From positions 1 through 20,700 of the forward strand of contig DASPJR010000026.1 in the NCBI GenBank assembly GCA_035628505.1: a stretch of DNA of 20,700 nucleotides, in the 5' to 3' direction. A model generated the notes under the pieces. It made no database searches. It was not told the origin of the DNA and saw only the letters and a list, made by a program, of their open reading frames with translations. The stretch's first letter is position 1, and every line of letters starts with the position of its first letter. The position numbers and the translations under genes were made by a program. The DNA is from DASPJR01 sp035628505. GTDB lineage: Bacteria > Planctomycetota > SZUA-567 > H5-PLA8. This document shows, in pieces, positions 6,466 through 13,458 of the stretch.

Positions 6466-6930
6466 TCATGTCGGCTGTTTTCGCCGCAGAAAGAGATATC
6501 CGATGCAGAGAACACTCAGCGTAAAAAGCGGCGCGACAAATAGCAGCGCAGCGATGATCACCAGTGCGGCCATGCTCCCGAACGCCAGGCCCGTTCCGAG
6601 CATCGCCCCGACCAAAATCCTCATTGCCGACGTCCAGGCGCTGGAGGATGGGTCGAGATTCTCAACGAACATGCCCGCAAGCTGGCCGCTGGCCAGGCAA
6701 TACACGAGCACCGCAAGAACCAGTGTTTCGCTTTCCATCCGAGCGCCTGAAAATCCGGTGGCAAGCAGCAGAGAGGGCGTCAGGCCGACCATGGCGGCCC
6801 AGATATCCGTGATACGGAACGAAATTTTTTTGGAGCCGCTGTGACGATAGATGTGCCGGCAATAGACGAACAGCAGGGCCGTATGGGTCAGCGGCAGCAG
6901 AGTCACAAACGCCAGTTGATTCCAGCTCAT
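6466..6930 (-). CDS. Membrane protein, second member of a tandem paralog trio
   Basis: A 154-residue protein, paralogous to the genes on both sides. The conserved blocks are D42-I-W44-A-A-M-V-G49-L-T-P52-S, GQLAGMFVENLDP (82-94) and AMRILVGAMLGTGLAF (102-117). Hydrophobic segments are at about 5-23, 44-60, 69-88, 104-122 and 123-147, and the C-terminus is basic (RRKQPT). The start has AGAGGTGA about 6 nt upstream, inside the end of the preceding gene, whose stop is 4 bp away. No catalytic motif is seen. The invariant Trp and Gly-Leu-Thr-Pro suggest a packing or substrate-contact role, which is inference. Confidence 0.8.
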   Translation of the reverse strand: MSWNQLAFVTLLPLTHTALLFVYCRHIYRHSGSKKISFRITDIWAAMVGLTPSLLLATGFSGARMESETLVLAVLVYCLASGQLAGMFVENLDPSSSAWTSAMRILVGAMLGTGLAFGSMAALVIIAALLFVAPLFTLSVLCIGYLFLRRKQPT

Positions 6931-6934
6931 GGCG

Positions 6935-7426
6935 TCACCTCTCGCGATTCTCTGGTTTAATCCGTTTTCTGAGAATAAACCAGAGTATCAAAAAGATTGG
7001 CCACAGCGGCAACGATGCCAGACTGATGTAAATGCCGATAGGAATTACAATGGCAAGGACGAGGCCGAGCAGGCTCCCGGCGATAATCGACAATGACGAA
7101 GGCCATTGTCTCAAAACGGTCTCATCCGTGCCATGAAAGTCAATGCGCACCCACAACATGCCCGTAATCTGAGCGGCGAAAAAATTGAACGCGATCAAAG
7201 GTATAAACGGAGGTGCGACTTCACATGCGTCTGAAATTGGGATCACCAGAAAAGTCGGTGTCAAACCGACGATAGCAGTCCAATAGTCTAAAATGCTGAA
7301 GTTGAAGTGGTACCGGCCCGAAGGATGACTTTTCGTGTTGCGCCAGATGCGTCTCAGGACCCAACCATACACGCACGCGAGGGTCAAACTGCCGATGGTC
7401 AGGATGATGAACCCTGCAGCGGTCAT
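6935..7426 (-). CDS. Membrane protein, first member of a tandem paralog trio
   Basis: A 163-residue protein. It carries the same signature as the two downstream genes: D47-Y-W49-T-A-I-V-G54-L-T-P57-T, AQITGMLWVRIDF (85-97) and SLSIIAGSLLGLVLAI (111-126). Hydrophobic segments are at about 4-22, 50-66, 72-92 and 112-154, with a positively charged end (RKRIKPENRER). The ATG has GGAG about 10 nt upstream. It begins 29 bp after the rpe stop on the same strand, so the trio is probably co-transcribed with rpe. I do not recognise the family and give it no function. The three genes differ enough to be an old duplication. Confidence 0.8.
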   Translation of the reverse strand: MTAAGFIILTIGSLTLACVYGWVLRRIWRNTKSHPSGRYHFNFSILDYWTAIVGLTPTFLVIPISDACEVAPPFIPLIAFNFFAAQITGMLWVRIDFHGTDETVLRQWPSSLSIIAGSLLGLVLAIVIPIGIYISLASLPLWPIFLILWFILRKRIKPENRER

Positions 7427-7455
7427 AGGGTCGAAACTCCTGCGGTCCCGGCATA

Positions 7456-8130
7456 CTAACCCCGCAGCGCGCGGATCGAATCTGAATAATTGGAGCTTTT
7501 GAAGATTGCCGTGGCCGCGACCAAAATCTGCGCGCCTGCGTCCCGCACAGCCTGCGCATTATCGCCAGTCACTCCGCCGTCGATTTCGAGCAGTAGTTCG
7601 TCGCGGAATGCCGCGCGCGCTTCCTTGAATTTCGGGAGGCACTCGGGCATGAGTTTCTGGCCGCTGAATCCGGGATTGACGGTCATGATCAGCAACATCT
7701 CGATAGAGTTGGCGAATGGCTGCGCGGCGCTCACCGGTGTTGCAGGCTTAAGCGCCAGTGCCGGTTTGGCGTTCGCCTTTCGCGTAAGCTCAACGGCCTT
7801 GTGAATATCGCCTTGCGCTTCAGGATGCACGCTGACCCAGTCGGCGCCTGCTTTCGCAAACGTCTCGACGTAGCGCTCGGGCTGCTGAATCATCAGGTGG
7901 CAATCGAGTGGCATTTTGGTGACGCGGCGGATGGCTTCCACGATAAACGGCCCCATCGTAATGTTCGGCACGAAATGGCCGTCCATCACGTCGATGTGCA
8001 CCCAGTCCGCTCCAGCCGCTTCAATCGCCTGGATCTCGTCCTTCAGACGCGTGAAATCGGCGGAGAGCACCGAGGGGGCGATGAGAATGTTCGATTGCGG
8101 ATTGCGGATTGCGGATTTCGGATTGGTCAT
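7456..8130 (-). CDS. rpe: Ribulose-phosphate 3-epimerase
   Basis: A 224-residue TIM barrel that interconverts ribulose 5-phosphate and xylulose 5-phosphate in the pentose phosphate or Calvin pathway (cytosol). Diagnostic stretches are IAPSVLSADF (17-26), HIDVMDGHFVPN (45-56), PLDCHLMI (74-81), MTVNPGFSGQ (149-158) and EIDGGV (182-187). The metal ligands and acid/base pair are H45, D47, H78 and D184. The usual N-terminus is only a few residues before IAPS. Here the first ~14 residues (TNPKSAIRNPQSN) are translated GGATTGC repeat, and no other ATG, GTG or TTG is available between the repeat and the barrel. No Shine-Dalgarno is seen; the start is 2 bp after the preceding stop, so translation may rely on coupling. 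Confidence 0.95.
   Translation of the reverse strand: MTNPKSAIRNPQSNILIAPSVLSADFTRLKDEIQAIEAAGADWVHIDVMDGHFVPNITMGPFIVEAIRRVTKMPLDCHLMIQQPERYVETFAKAGADWVSVHPEAQGDIHKAVELTRKANAKPALALKPATPVSAAQPFANSIEMLLIMTVNPGFSGQKLMPECLPKFKEARAAFRDELLLEIDGGVTGDNAQAVRDAGAQILVAATAIFKSSNYSDSIRALRG
8093..8126. repeat. GGATTGC tandem repeat inside the rpe start region
   Basis: There are four imperfect 7-8 bp units (GGATTGC, GGATTGC, GGATTTC, GGATTGG) on the plus strand. On the minus strand this segment encodes residues 2-13 of the epimerase. A second patch with related units in the opposite orientation lies at 8713-8735, beyond the neighbouring hypothetical gene. Confidence 0.8.
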
Positions 8131-8132
8131 GG

Positions 8133-8555
8133 TTATTCGTTCTCGAATTTAAATTCGACCCGTCTGAGCGCATCGATCAGTTCCGAGCGGCCGTACGTCC
8201 CAAAGTCCTGAGTGTATTCCTCATGACAGAGATGCTGTGTACGGCAGAAACCGGTGATATTATTGAAATCTAATTCAAACCCACTTTGAGCAACATCGAC
8301 ACAGCGCAATACTACTAAATCGTCTAGAAGGGTCGCCCGGAAACACGAAATACTTTGGTCATCTGGTGAGTACGGCAGATAAACACTTTGCCCGTTTGCG
8401 CTTTCCTCCAAGACTTTCGCCCACTGTCGCAGAATCGACGTAACTACTGCAGCTAAATCACCGCCGCTTCTCCAGCCCAAACAGTACGCATCGTAGCGAA
8501 CAGCATCGCCACCAATTACAAGCCGCACCTCACTCACCGATATGCTGAGTCCCAC
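8133..8555 (-). CDS. Hypothetical protein, 140 residues
   Basis: Not recognised. It is a soluble, acidic-to-neutral protein without signal peptide or membrane segments. Notable stretches are VYLPYSPDDQSISCFRA (58-74) and LVVLRCVDVAQSGFELDFNN. The look is loosely like small immunity-type or accessory proteins, but that is only an impression. It starts with GTG at 8555, with GAGGTG 7 nt upstream, and ends 2 bp before the rpe ATG on the same strand, so it is probably co-transcribed with rpe. By eye it is more AT-rich than gap and rpe on either side, and repeat patches of opposite orientation bracket it, which suggests a later arrival. Confidence 0.65.
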   Translation of the reverse strand: MGLSISVSEVRLVIGGDAVRYDAYCLGWRSGGDLAAVVTSILRQWAKVLEESANGQSVYLPYSPDDQSISCFRATLLDDLVVLRCVDVAQSGFELDFNNITGFCRTQHLCHEEYTQDFGTYGRSELIDALRRVEFKFENE

Positions 8556-8595
8556 GGTGACACACCTCTTCTTGAATGTGCTGCAGGTCTCTTGG

Positions 8596-8735
8596 CTTTT
8601 CTACAAAAAACAACAGAGGCCCACTCCGTGTCCTCTGTGTTCTCTGCGTCTCTGTGTTGAAGTCGTGTTCGTTCGTCGAGGATCTCGGAAGAGAATTGCG
8701 GATCAGCTTTCGCCAATCCGCAATCCCCAATCCGA
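8596..8735. repeat. Composite patch of CACAGAG-type and GGATTGC-type repeats
   Basis: 8596-8663 carries CTCTGTGTTCTCTGCGTCTCTGTG units, the same class as 3025-3056 and 20535-20570, and ends in AAGTCGTG (8660-8667), a tail it shares with the 20.5-kb copy. 8695-8724 is a hairpin with ATTGCGGAT and ATCCGCAAT arms, followed by more GGATTGC units to 8735. No gene is present. It separates gap from the next minus-strand gene. Confidence 0.75.
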
Positions 8736-8750
8736 CTTCCGCGATCGAAC

Positions 8751-9770
8751 TTAGTCCAGCTTCGCCGCCAGGGCCATCAGGTCGGCCATGCGGTTGGAGA
8801 AGCCCCATTCGTTGTCGTACCAGCTGACGACCTTGATCACGCGCTTCTGAACCACGTTGGTCAGGCTCGCGTCGATGATCGAGCTGTGCGGATCGTGAAC
8901 GATGTCGCTGCTGACGATCGGCTCTTCCGTGTAACCCAGGATGCCTTTCATCGCCCCCTGGCTGGCGGCCTTCAGCGCAGCATTCACTTCTTCCTTCGTC
9001 ACGTCCTTGCTGACTTCGATCGAGCAGTCGATCAGCGAGCCCGTCGGAACCGGCACGCGGAAGGCGACGCCTTCAATCTTGCCCTTCAGATCCGGAATGA
9101 CTTCGCTGATGGCTTTGCTCATGCCGGTGGTCGTCGGGATGATGTTGATCGCGGCGGCGCGTGCGCGGCGCATGTCCTCGTGGATGAGGTCGTTGATGCG
9201 CTGGTCATTCGTGTACGCATGGATCGTCGAGACGCAGCCCTTGACGATGCCGAAGTTGTCATGAATTACCTTCATCACCGGCGCCGTGCAGTTGGTGGTG
9301 CAGCTGGCGTTGGAGAAGGTGAGGTGTTCCTTCTTGAGCGTTTTTTCGTTCACGCCGAAGACGATCGTGGCGTCAACGCCTTCCTTTGCGGGCGCGCTCA
9401 GCAGAACCTTCTTGGCGCCGGCCGTGAGGTGGTCGCCAAAACCGCCGCGTTCGCCGGAGCGCGTGGTGAACAGTCCGGTGCACTCGGCGGCAATCTGCAC
9501 GCCCAGCTTGGCCCACGGAAGTTCCTTCGGAGCGCGAATCTTGCTGACCGGAATGGCGCGGCCGTTCACGACGATGTTTTCGCCGTCGGCCTTCACTTCG
9601 CCTTCGAATTTGCCATGCACCGAGTCGTACTTCAGGAGGTGCGCCAGCGCCTTGGCGTCGGCCAGGTCGTTAATGCCCACCACTTCGAAATCCTTCGGGC
9701 GGTCGGCGAGCACGCGGAAGACAAGGCGGCCAATGCGTCCGAATCCGTTAATGCCAACTTTAATTCCCAT
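8751..9770 (-). CDS. gap: Glyceraldehyde-3-phosphate dehydrogenase
   Basis: A 339-residue protein of normal length. It catalyses phosphorylating, NAD(P)-linked interconversion of glyceraldehyde 3-phosphate and 1,3-bisphosphoglycerate in glycolysis or gluconeogenesis. Visible features are the Rossmann start KVGINGFGRIGR (4-15), N34-D35 after the second strand (favouring NAD), the active site SNASCTTNC with nucleophile C157, the general base H184 in the TIHAYTNDQ stretch, and the C-terminal WYDNEWGFSNRM (317-328). The ATG is preceded by GGGAGAG about 8 nt upstream. It is co-directional with rpe two genes further on, a sensible metabolic grouping, but the repeat patch between them makes a single operon uncertain. 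Confidence 0.98.
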   Translation of the reverse strand: MGIKVGINGFGRIGRLVFRVLADRPKDFEVVGINDLADAKALAHLLKYDSVHGKFEGEVKADGENIVVNGRAIPVSKIRAPKELPWAKLGVQIAAECTGLFTTRSGERGGFGDHLTAGAKKVLLSAPAKEGVDATIVFGVNEKTLKKEHLTFSNASCTTNCTAPVMKVIHDNFGIVKGCVSTIHAYTNDQRINDLIHEDMRRARAAAINIIPTTTGMSKAISEVIPDLKGKIEGVAFRVPVPTGSLIDCSIEVSKDVTKEEVNAALKAASQGAMKGILGYTEEPIVSSDIVHDPHSSIIDASLTNVVQKRVIKVVSWYDNEWGFSNRMADLMALAAKLD

Positions 9771-10077
9771 CTCTACGTCTCTCCCTGCTTTTCAGCAACG
9801 GTCCAATCAACTGCGGAATTGCCGGCGAGGCAGAGAATTCCAGGAAATGCTGCGCCCTTGACCAGATGACGGTGTCTGGCCGCCGGATCGGAACGGGACC
9901 GCTTTTCGTTTCCGATTGTTATTTCAAACTTACAGTAAAGGCGCGTCATTCCAAGTCAACATTCTACGCAGACGGGCATGGCGTCAGCGCCCTACAGATC
10001 AGTCTGCCAATCTTGTAAAGACAGGGCACAGAAATTGCCCCTCCGTCTTATGGCCGCGAGTGCCGGGGAGGGGTTTT
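9771..10077. other. Divergent intergenic region between gap and the sugar dehydrogenase
   Basis: This 307-bp gap should hold the promoters of both flanking genes. I see no convincing -35/-10 pair. There is an AT-rich stretch at about 9908-9940 and a short hairpin GGGCA/TGCCC at 10024-10040. The plus-strand frame of the dehydrogenase stays open back to 9916, but that translation is basic and not signal-like and is not considered coding. Confidence 0.5.
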
Positions 10078-12798
10078 ATGCGCCGTGTTCTACTGTCTCT
10101 TTTTATATTGATAGCCGTCTCAATATCTGCCGCTGATCTACCGCAGGGTTTTAACGAGAGCATTCTGGCCACCGGGCTCAACAGCCCTGTGTCCCTGGCC
10201 GTCCTGCCAGATGGCCGGATCTTCATCGCCGAGCAGGGCGGTAGCGTGCGAGTCTGGAAGAACGGTAGTCTGCTGAGCGCACCCTTTATTCGCGTCTCCG
10301 TCGATTCCACGGGCGACCGCGGACTTGCCGCCATCGTTCTCGACCCGAATTTCGTGAACAACAGCTTTGTATATTTGCTTTACACGATGCCAACCTCTCC
10401 TGCGCGTAACGTTGTCATGCGGGTAACCGCAGGCGGCGATGTTGCCATTCCGGGAAGCGAGTTCAAGCTCATCGATCTCCCCAACTTTGGCAATAACCTC
10501 CATCAGTGCGATGGCTCCCTGGCCTTTGGCATCGATGGCAAGCTCTTCATTGGCGTGCCGGATAACACCGTTGGAGCCAACGCTTCGGATCCCAGTTCGC
10601 TCTTCGGAAAGATTCTGCGCATCAATCCAGACGGCTCGATTCCGGCCGACAATCCATTCTATGGTTCACTCAGCGGTAACGCGCGCGCCATCTGGGCGCG
10701 CGGCCTGCGCGATGCGTTCACGATGGATGTAGAACGCGGAACGGGCCGGTTGTTTGCCAACGAGGTCGGGACCAGGGCGTACGAGGAGATCAATGATATC
10801 GTCGCGGGCGGCGATTACGGCTGGCCGCATTATGAAGGCGCCAGTTCCGACCCGGCATACCTGTCGCCATTCCATGCCTACGCGAATGGGACAGGCCCGG
10901 CTATGGGATGCTGCATCACCGGCGGAACCTTCTATCGGCCACTCTCGCCGAGCTTTCCCCCCGCATATGCGGGATGCTACTTTTACATCGATTATTGCGG
11001 TGGCTGGATCCGCTATCTGGATCTGCAGAATGGCGGCGGGGACAAACCTTTTGCCTCAAGCCTGGGCACGTACAATGTCACGCTGAAAACCGGTGACGAC
11101 GGAAGCCTATACTACATCGCACGCACATCCACGCCTCAGAATGGACAGTTGCGCCGGATTCAATACGTTACCAACACGCCGCCGAGCATCACCCTGCAGC
11201 CGGAAAACCGTACCCTCAATGCGGGCGACACAACACGATTTACGGTGAGCGTCTCCGGAACGCCGCCCTTCAACTTTCAGTGGCAGCGCAACGGCGCGCC
11301 GATCTCCGGGGCAGTCTCTGCGTCGTACACACTCACCAACGCGCAGAGCAGCGATGACGGCGCGCTCTTCCGCTGCGTGATCAGCAATCCCTGGGGCAGT
11401 GTGACATCGAACGAGGCGAAGCTGACGGTCCATGGCAATCGTGCACCGTCACTTTCGCTCGCCTCCCCGCGCAGCGGCTACCGCTACAGCGCCGGAGAGA
11501 CACTGGCGTTCAGCGCCAGCGCCACCGATCCGGAAGACGGCGTGCTGCCGGCCAGCGCGTTTTCCTGGCGTATTGAAAAATGCCAGCCCGGCAGCGAAGC
11601 AGATTATGTCGATCCCATCAGTGGGCAGGCTGGAGGTTCGGTGTGGCTTACCGATACCGGCGAGAGCGCCAGCACTGTGTTCTACCGCTTCACCTGCACC
11701 GTCCGGGATTCACTCGGGCGCGAGACCACCATCGTTCGCGAGTTGACGCCCAAACTTGCGGATGTGACGCTGCGGACTGAGCCGGCCGGGCTGGTACTGG
11801 AAATCGATGGCCAGAGCATCAACGATAATTCGTCGTTCACGGGTGTGGTTGGATTCCGGCGCAACCTGAATGCACCCTCGCCGCAGCGCTTGAACGGAGC
11901 CGTCTATGACTTCAGCGGCTGGTCGAATAATCAGCCCGCCGCGCACACGATTGTCACGCCGTCGACCGCGCAGACATTCACCGCAACCTTTACATTGCGA
12001 CCGCCGCCGGCCGCCGGGGCGATTGCTACTGACGTCAGCTCCGTCGCCGCTGCCGGCGTGCCGGTCCTGTTCAGCGCAACGGCAAGCTCGCCTTCAGCAC
12101 TGAGCTGGAACTGGAATTTCGGCGACGGAACAGAAAGCTCGCAGGCCGAATCCGTCAGTCACGTCTACACGCAAGCGGGCGTGTACACGGTTGTGCTCAC
12201 GCTGGTTGACGACCAGGGCCAGAGCAGCCAGCAGACCTTGAGCGTCACGGTTCTGGGCGACGATCTGGATGGCGATGGCATTACCAACAACGACGATCTC
12301 GACGACGACGGCGACGGCATCGGCGATGCCGATGAAGTTGCCGACGGCACCGACCCCTTCGATGCGGCGTCATTCAAGGCTGGAGCACTGAAAATCACGA
12401 GCTTTTCCGCTCAAATTCTGGATGCGCCCGCCTTAAAGGATTCAGTAGCATTCAAAGTCTCTTTCGCGCCGCCCGTGGGAGGCGATCCAAAATCCGTTGC
12501 GTTGGGCCTCAGCCAGTTCAGCGCAACCTATGCGCTTGATCAAAAGCTGCGGATGAGTTCGAAAACGGCTGCCGTGAAAATCGATCGTAAGAAAGGCAAA
12601 GACTGGGTGCTGAGCGTGAAGCTCTCGCGCTCGAACCTGGCGCTGCTGGGCGCCGACGACATTTCGCGCGCGGTGCCTTCCACGTCGCTCCCGCTGGATA
12701 TGCGAATGAACGGACGCCGTTGGATGACGCCGGCGCAGCTGAGTTGCACGCATAAGAACGGCGTTCTGAAGATGAAGCTGAGCAAACCCAGGCGCTGA
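10078..12798 (+). CDS. Secreted multidomain PQQ-type sugar dehydrogenase (GSDH-like)
   Basis: A 906-residue exported protein. The signal peptide covers residues 1-18 or so (MRRVLLSLFILIAVSISA). Residues 20-365 form a glucose/sorbosone-dehydrogenase beta-propeller, with LPDGRIFIAEQGGSVRVW, GDRGLAAIVLDPNF, HQCDGSLAFGIDGKLFIG and GGDYGWPHYEG. This family oxidises aldose sugars with PQQ in the periplasm or outside the cell. An Ig-like domain follows at about 366-451 (FQWQRNGAPI...DDGALFRCVISN). Beta-rich linkers run from 452 to 640, including an EPAGLVLEIDG/FSGWSN segment. A PKD domain is at about 650-726 (WNWNFGDG). A Ca-binding thrombospondin-3-like Asp-rich loop follows (DLDGDGITNNDD, about 727-761). 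The ~140-residue C-terminal domain is basic and unrecognised. The ATG at 10078 follows a strong GGGGAGGGG. The extra domains suggest binding to polysaccharide or the cell surface. Enzyme activity on a specific sugar is not proven. Confidence 0.9.
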   Translation: MRRVLLSLFILIAVSISAADLPQGFNESILATGLNSPVSLAVLPDGRIFIAEQGGSVRVWKNGSLLSAPFIRVSVDSTGDRGLAAIVLDPNFVNNSFVYLLYTMPTSPARNVVMRVTAGGDVAIPGSEFKLIDLPNFGNNLHQCDGSLAFGIDGKLFIGVPDNTVGANASDPSSLFGKILRINPDGSIPADNPFYGSLSGNARAIWARGLRDAFTMDVERGTGRLFANEVGTRAYEEINDIVAGGDYGWPHYEGASSDPAYLSPFHAYANGTGPAMGCCITGGTFYRPLSPSFPPAYAGCYFYIDYCGGWIRYLDLQNGGGDKPFASSLGTYNVTLKTGDDGSLYYIARTSTPQNGQLRRIQYVTNTPPSITLQPENRTLNAGDTTRFTVSVSGTPPFNFQWQRNGAPISGAVSASYTLTNAQSSDDGALFRCVISNPWGSVTSNEAKLTVHGNRAPSLSLASPRSGYRYSAGETLAFSASATDPEDGVLPASAFSWRIEKCQPGSEADYVDPISGQAGGSVWLTDTGESASTVFYRFTCTVRDSLGRETTIVRELTPKLADVTLRTEPAGLVLEIDGQSINDNSSFTGVVGFRRNLNAPSPQRLNGAVYDFSGWSNNQPAAHTIVTPSTAQTFTATFTLRPPPAAGAIATDVSSVAAAGVPVLFSATASSPSALSWNWNFGDGTESSQAESVSHVYTQAGVYTVVLTLVDDQGQSSQQTLSVTVLGDDLDGDGITNNDDLDDDGDGIGDADEVADGTDPFDAASFKAGALKITSFSAQILDAPALKDSVAFKVSFAPPVGGDPKSVALGLSQFSATYALDQKLRMSSKTAAVKIDRKKGKDWVLSVKLSRSNLALLGADDISRAVPSTSLPLDMRMNGRRWMTPAQLSCTHKNGVLKMKLSKPRR

Positions 12799-12929
12799 TG
12801 TTTTGAAATCTGAAAATTGACGTGAAAGATAGCAACACGGCAACGGGCAGCCATGTCTGCACCGGTGTGCACGCGGTAAGAGTTACACTCCAGTTCGCTA
12901 TATTAGATGAGATCGCGTGCCTTTTCTGC

Positions 12930-12945
12930 TGGCACTGTCTTTGCA
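12930..12945 (+). promoter_or_regulatory. Sigma-54 (RpoN) promoter of the lipoprotein gene
   Basis: TGGCAC at 12930-12935 and TTGCA at 12941-12945 are separated by 5 nt, with exactly 10 bp between the GG and GC dinucleotides. This matches the -24/-12 consensus at nearly every fixed position. Predicted transcription starts near 12956, about 70 nt before the ATG at 13027. No activator gene lies in the window and no upstream activator site was identified. Confidence 0.6.
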
Positions 12946-13026
12946 TCTCCTGATCACACCGGTATCCGGAACCAAGCTGACTGAGCTGTAAGGCGCATAC
13001 AGTTCCTCAGCGAAAGGAGAAATAAC

Positions 13027-13380
13027 ATGAAAAGAATCTTGAGTCTGCTGCTCGCCGCATCGGTCGCGTTTGCGATCAACGGCTGCAACGAAGACAAGAC
13101 GACGAAGACGACCGAGAAGAGAGAAGTTAAGGTCGATGCAGATGGAAACGAGACTGTCAAGACGAAGACAAAGACCGAGACCACGACAGTTGATCGTGAC
13201 GATGGTGCCATCAATACGAGCGTCAAGAAAGAGACGAAGGTCAACGGCGAGACCGTGAAGTCAGAGACCAAAGTCGAACGCAAGGTCGACGATGACGGCG
13301 ATACGCGCGAGACGAAGGTTGAGGTCAAGAGCAAGGACGAGAACCTCGTGAAGATCGGCCCGCTCGAGATCAAGAAATAG
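13027..13380 (+). CDS. Small Lys/Thr/Glu-rich lipoprotein
   Basis: A 117-residue protein. A type II signal peptide (MKRILSLLLAASVAFAINGC) ends in a lipobox-like AINGC with the lipidated Cys at position 20. The mature ~98 residues are extremely polar and quasi-repetitive, with KTTKTTEK, KTKTKTETTTVDRD, KKETKV, SETKVERKV and ETKVEVK alternating every few residues and interrupted by DADGNE and DDDGD. This pattern suggests an extended beta-rich or disordered surface rod. I recognise no family. The start has AGGAG 7 nt upstream. It stands alone as a transcription unit, with a sigma-54 type promoter before it and a strong terminator after it, so it may be made in quantity in response to nitrogen, envelope or other stress signals (inference). 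Confidence 0.8.
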   Translation: MKRILSLLLAASVAFAINGCNEDKTTKTTEKREVKVDADGNETVKTKTKTETTTVDRDDGAINTSVKKETKVNGETVKSETKVERKVDDDGDTRETKVEVKSKDENLVKIGPLEIKK

Positions 13381-13416
13381 TACGCAGTTCGCAGGGAGGA
13401 GTAGGGGAACAGCGAA

Positions 13417-13458
13417 AGCGGAGGCGGCGCGACATGGCGTTGCCTCCGCTCTTTTTTT
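13417..13458 (+). terminator. Rho-independent terminator of the lipoprotein gene
   Basis: The 9-bp stem AGCGGAGGC (13417-13425) pairs with GCCTCCGCT (13442-13450) and is followed by C and seven T residues (13452-13458). It overlaps the stop codon of the convergent gene by one base. On the minus strand there is no T-run, so it works in one direction only. Confidence 0.9.

Noticed and set aside
5854..6543. 229-residue plus-strand ORF
   Set aside because: It runs antisense to the third membrane paralog and has a Gln/Arg/Asp-rich composition typical of a complement reading. The minus-strand genes have real homology to one another.
8560..8750. Tandem units that could be a short CRISPR array
   Set aside because: The units are 7-10 bp, imperfect and without spacers of even size. 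They are interspersed low-complexity repeats.
8886..9869. 327-residue plus-strand ORF
   Set aside because: It is antisense to gap, whose identity is certain. It is a by-product of GC-rich third codon positions.
9916..10077. Upstream extension of the sugar dehydrogenase
   Set aside because: The extension is basic and unlike a signal peptide. The ATG at 10078 has a strong binding site and starts a proper signal sequence.
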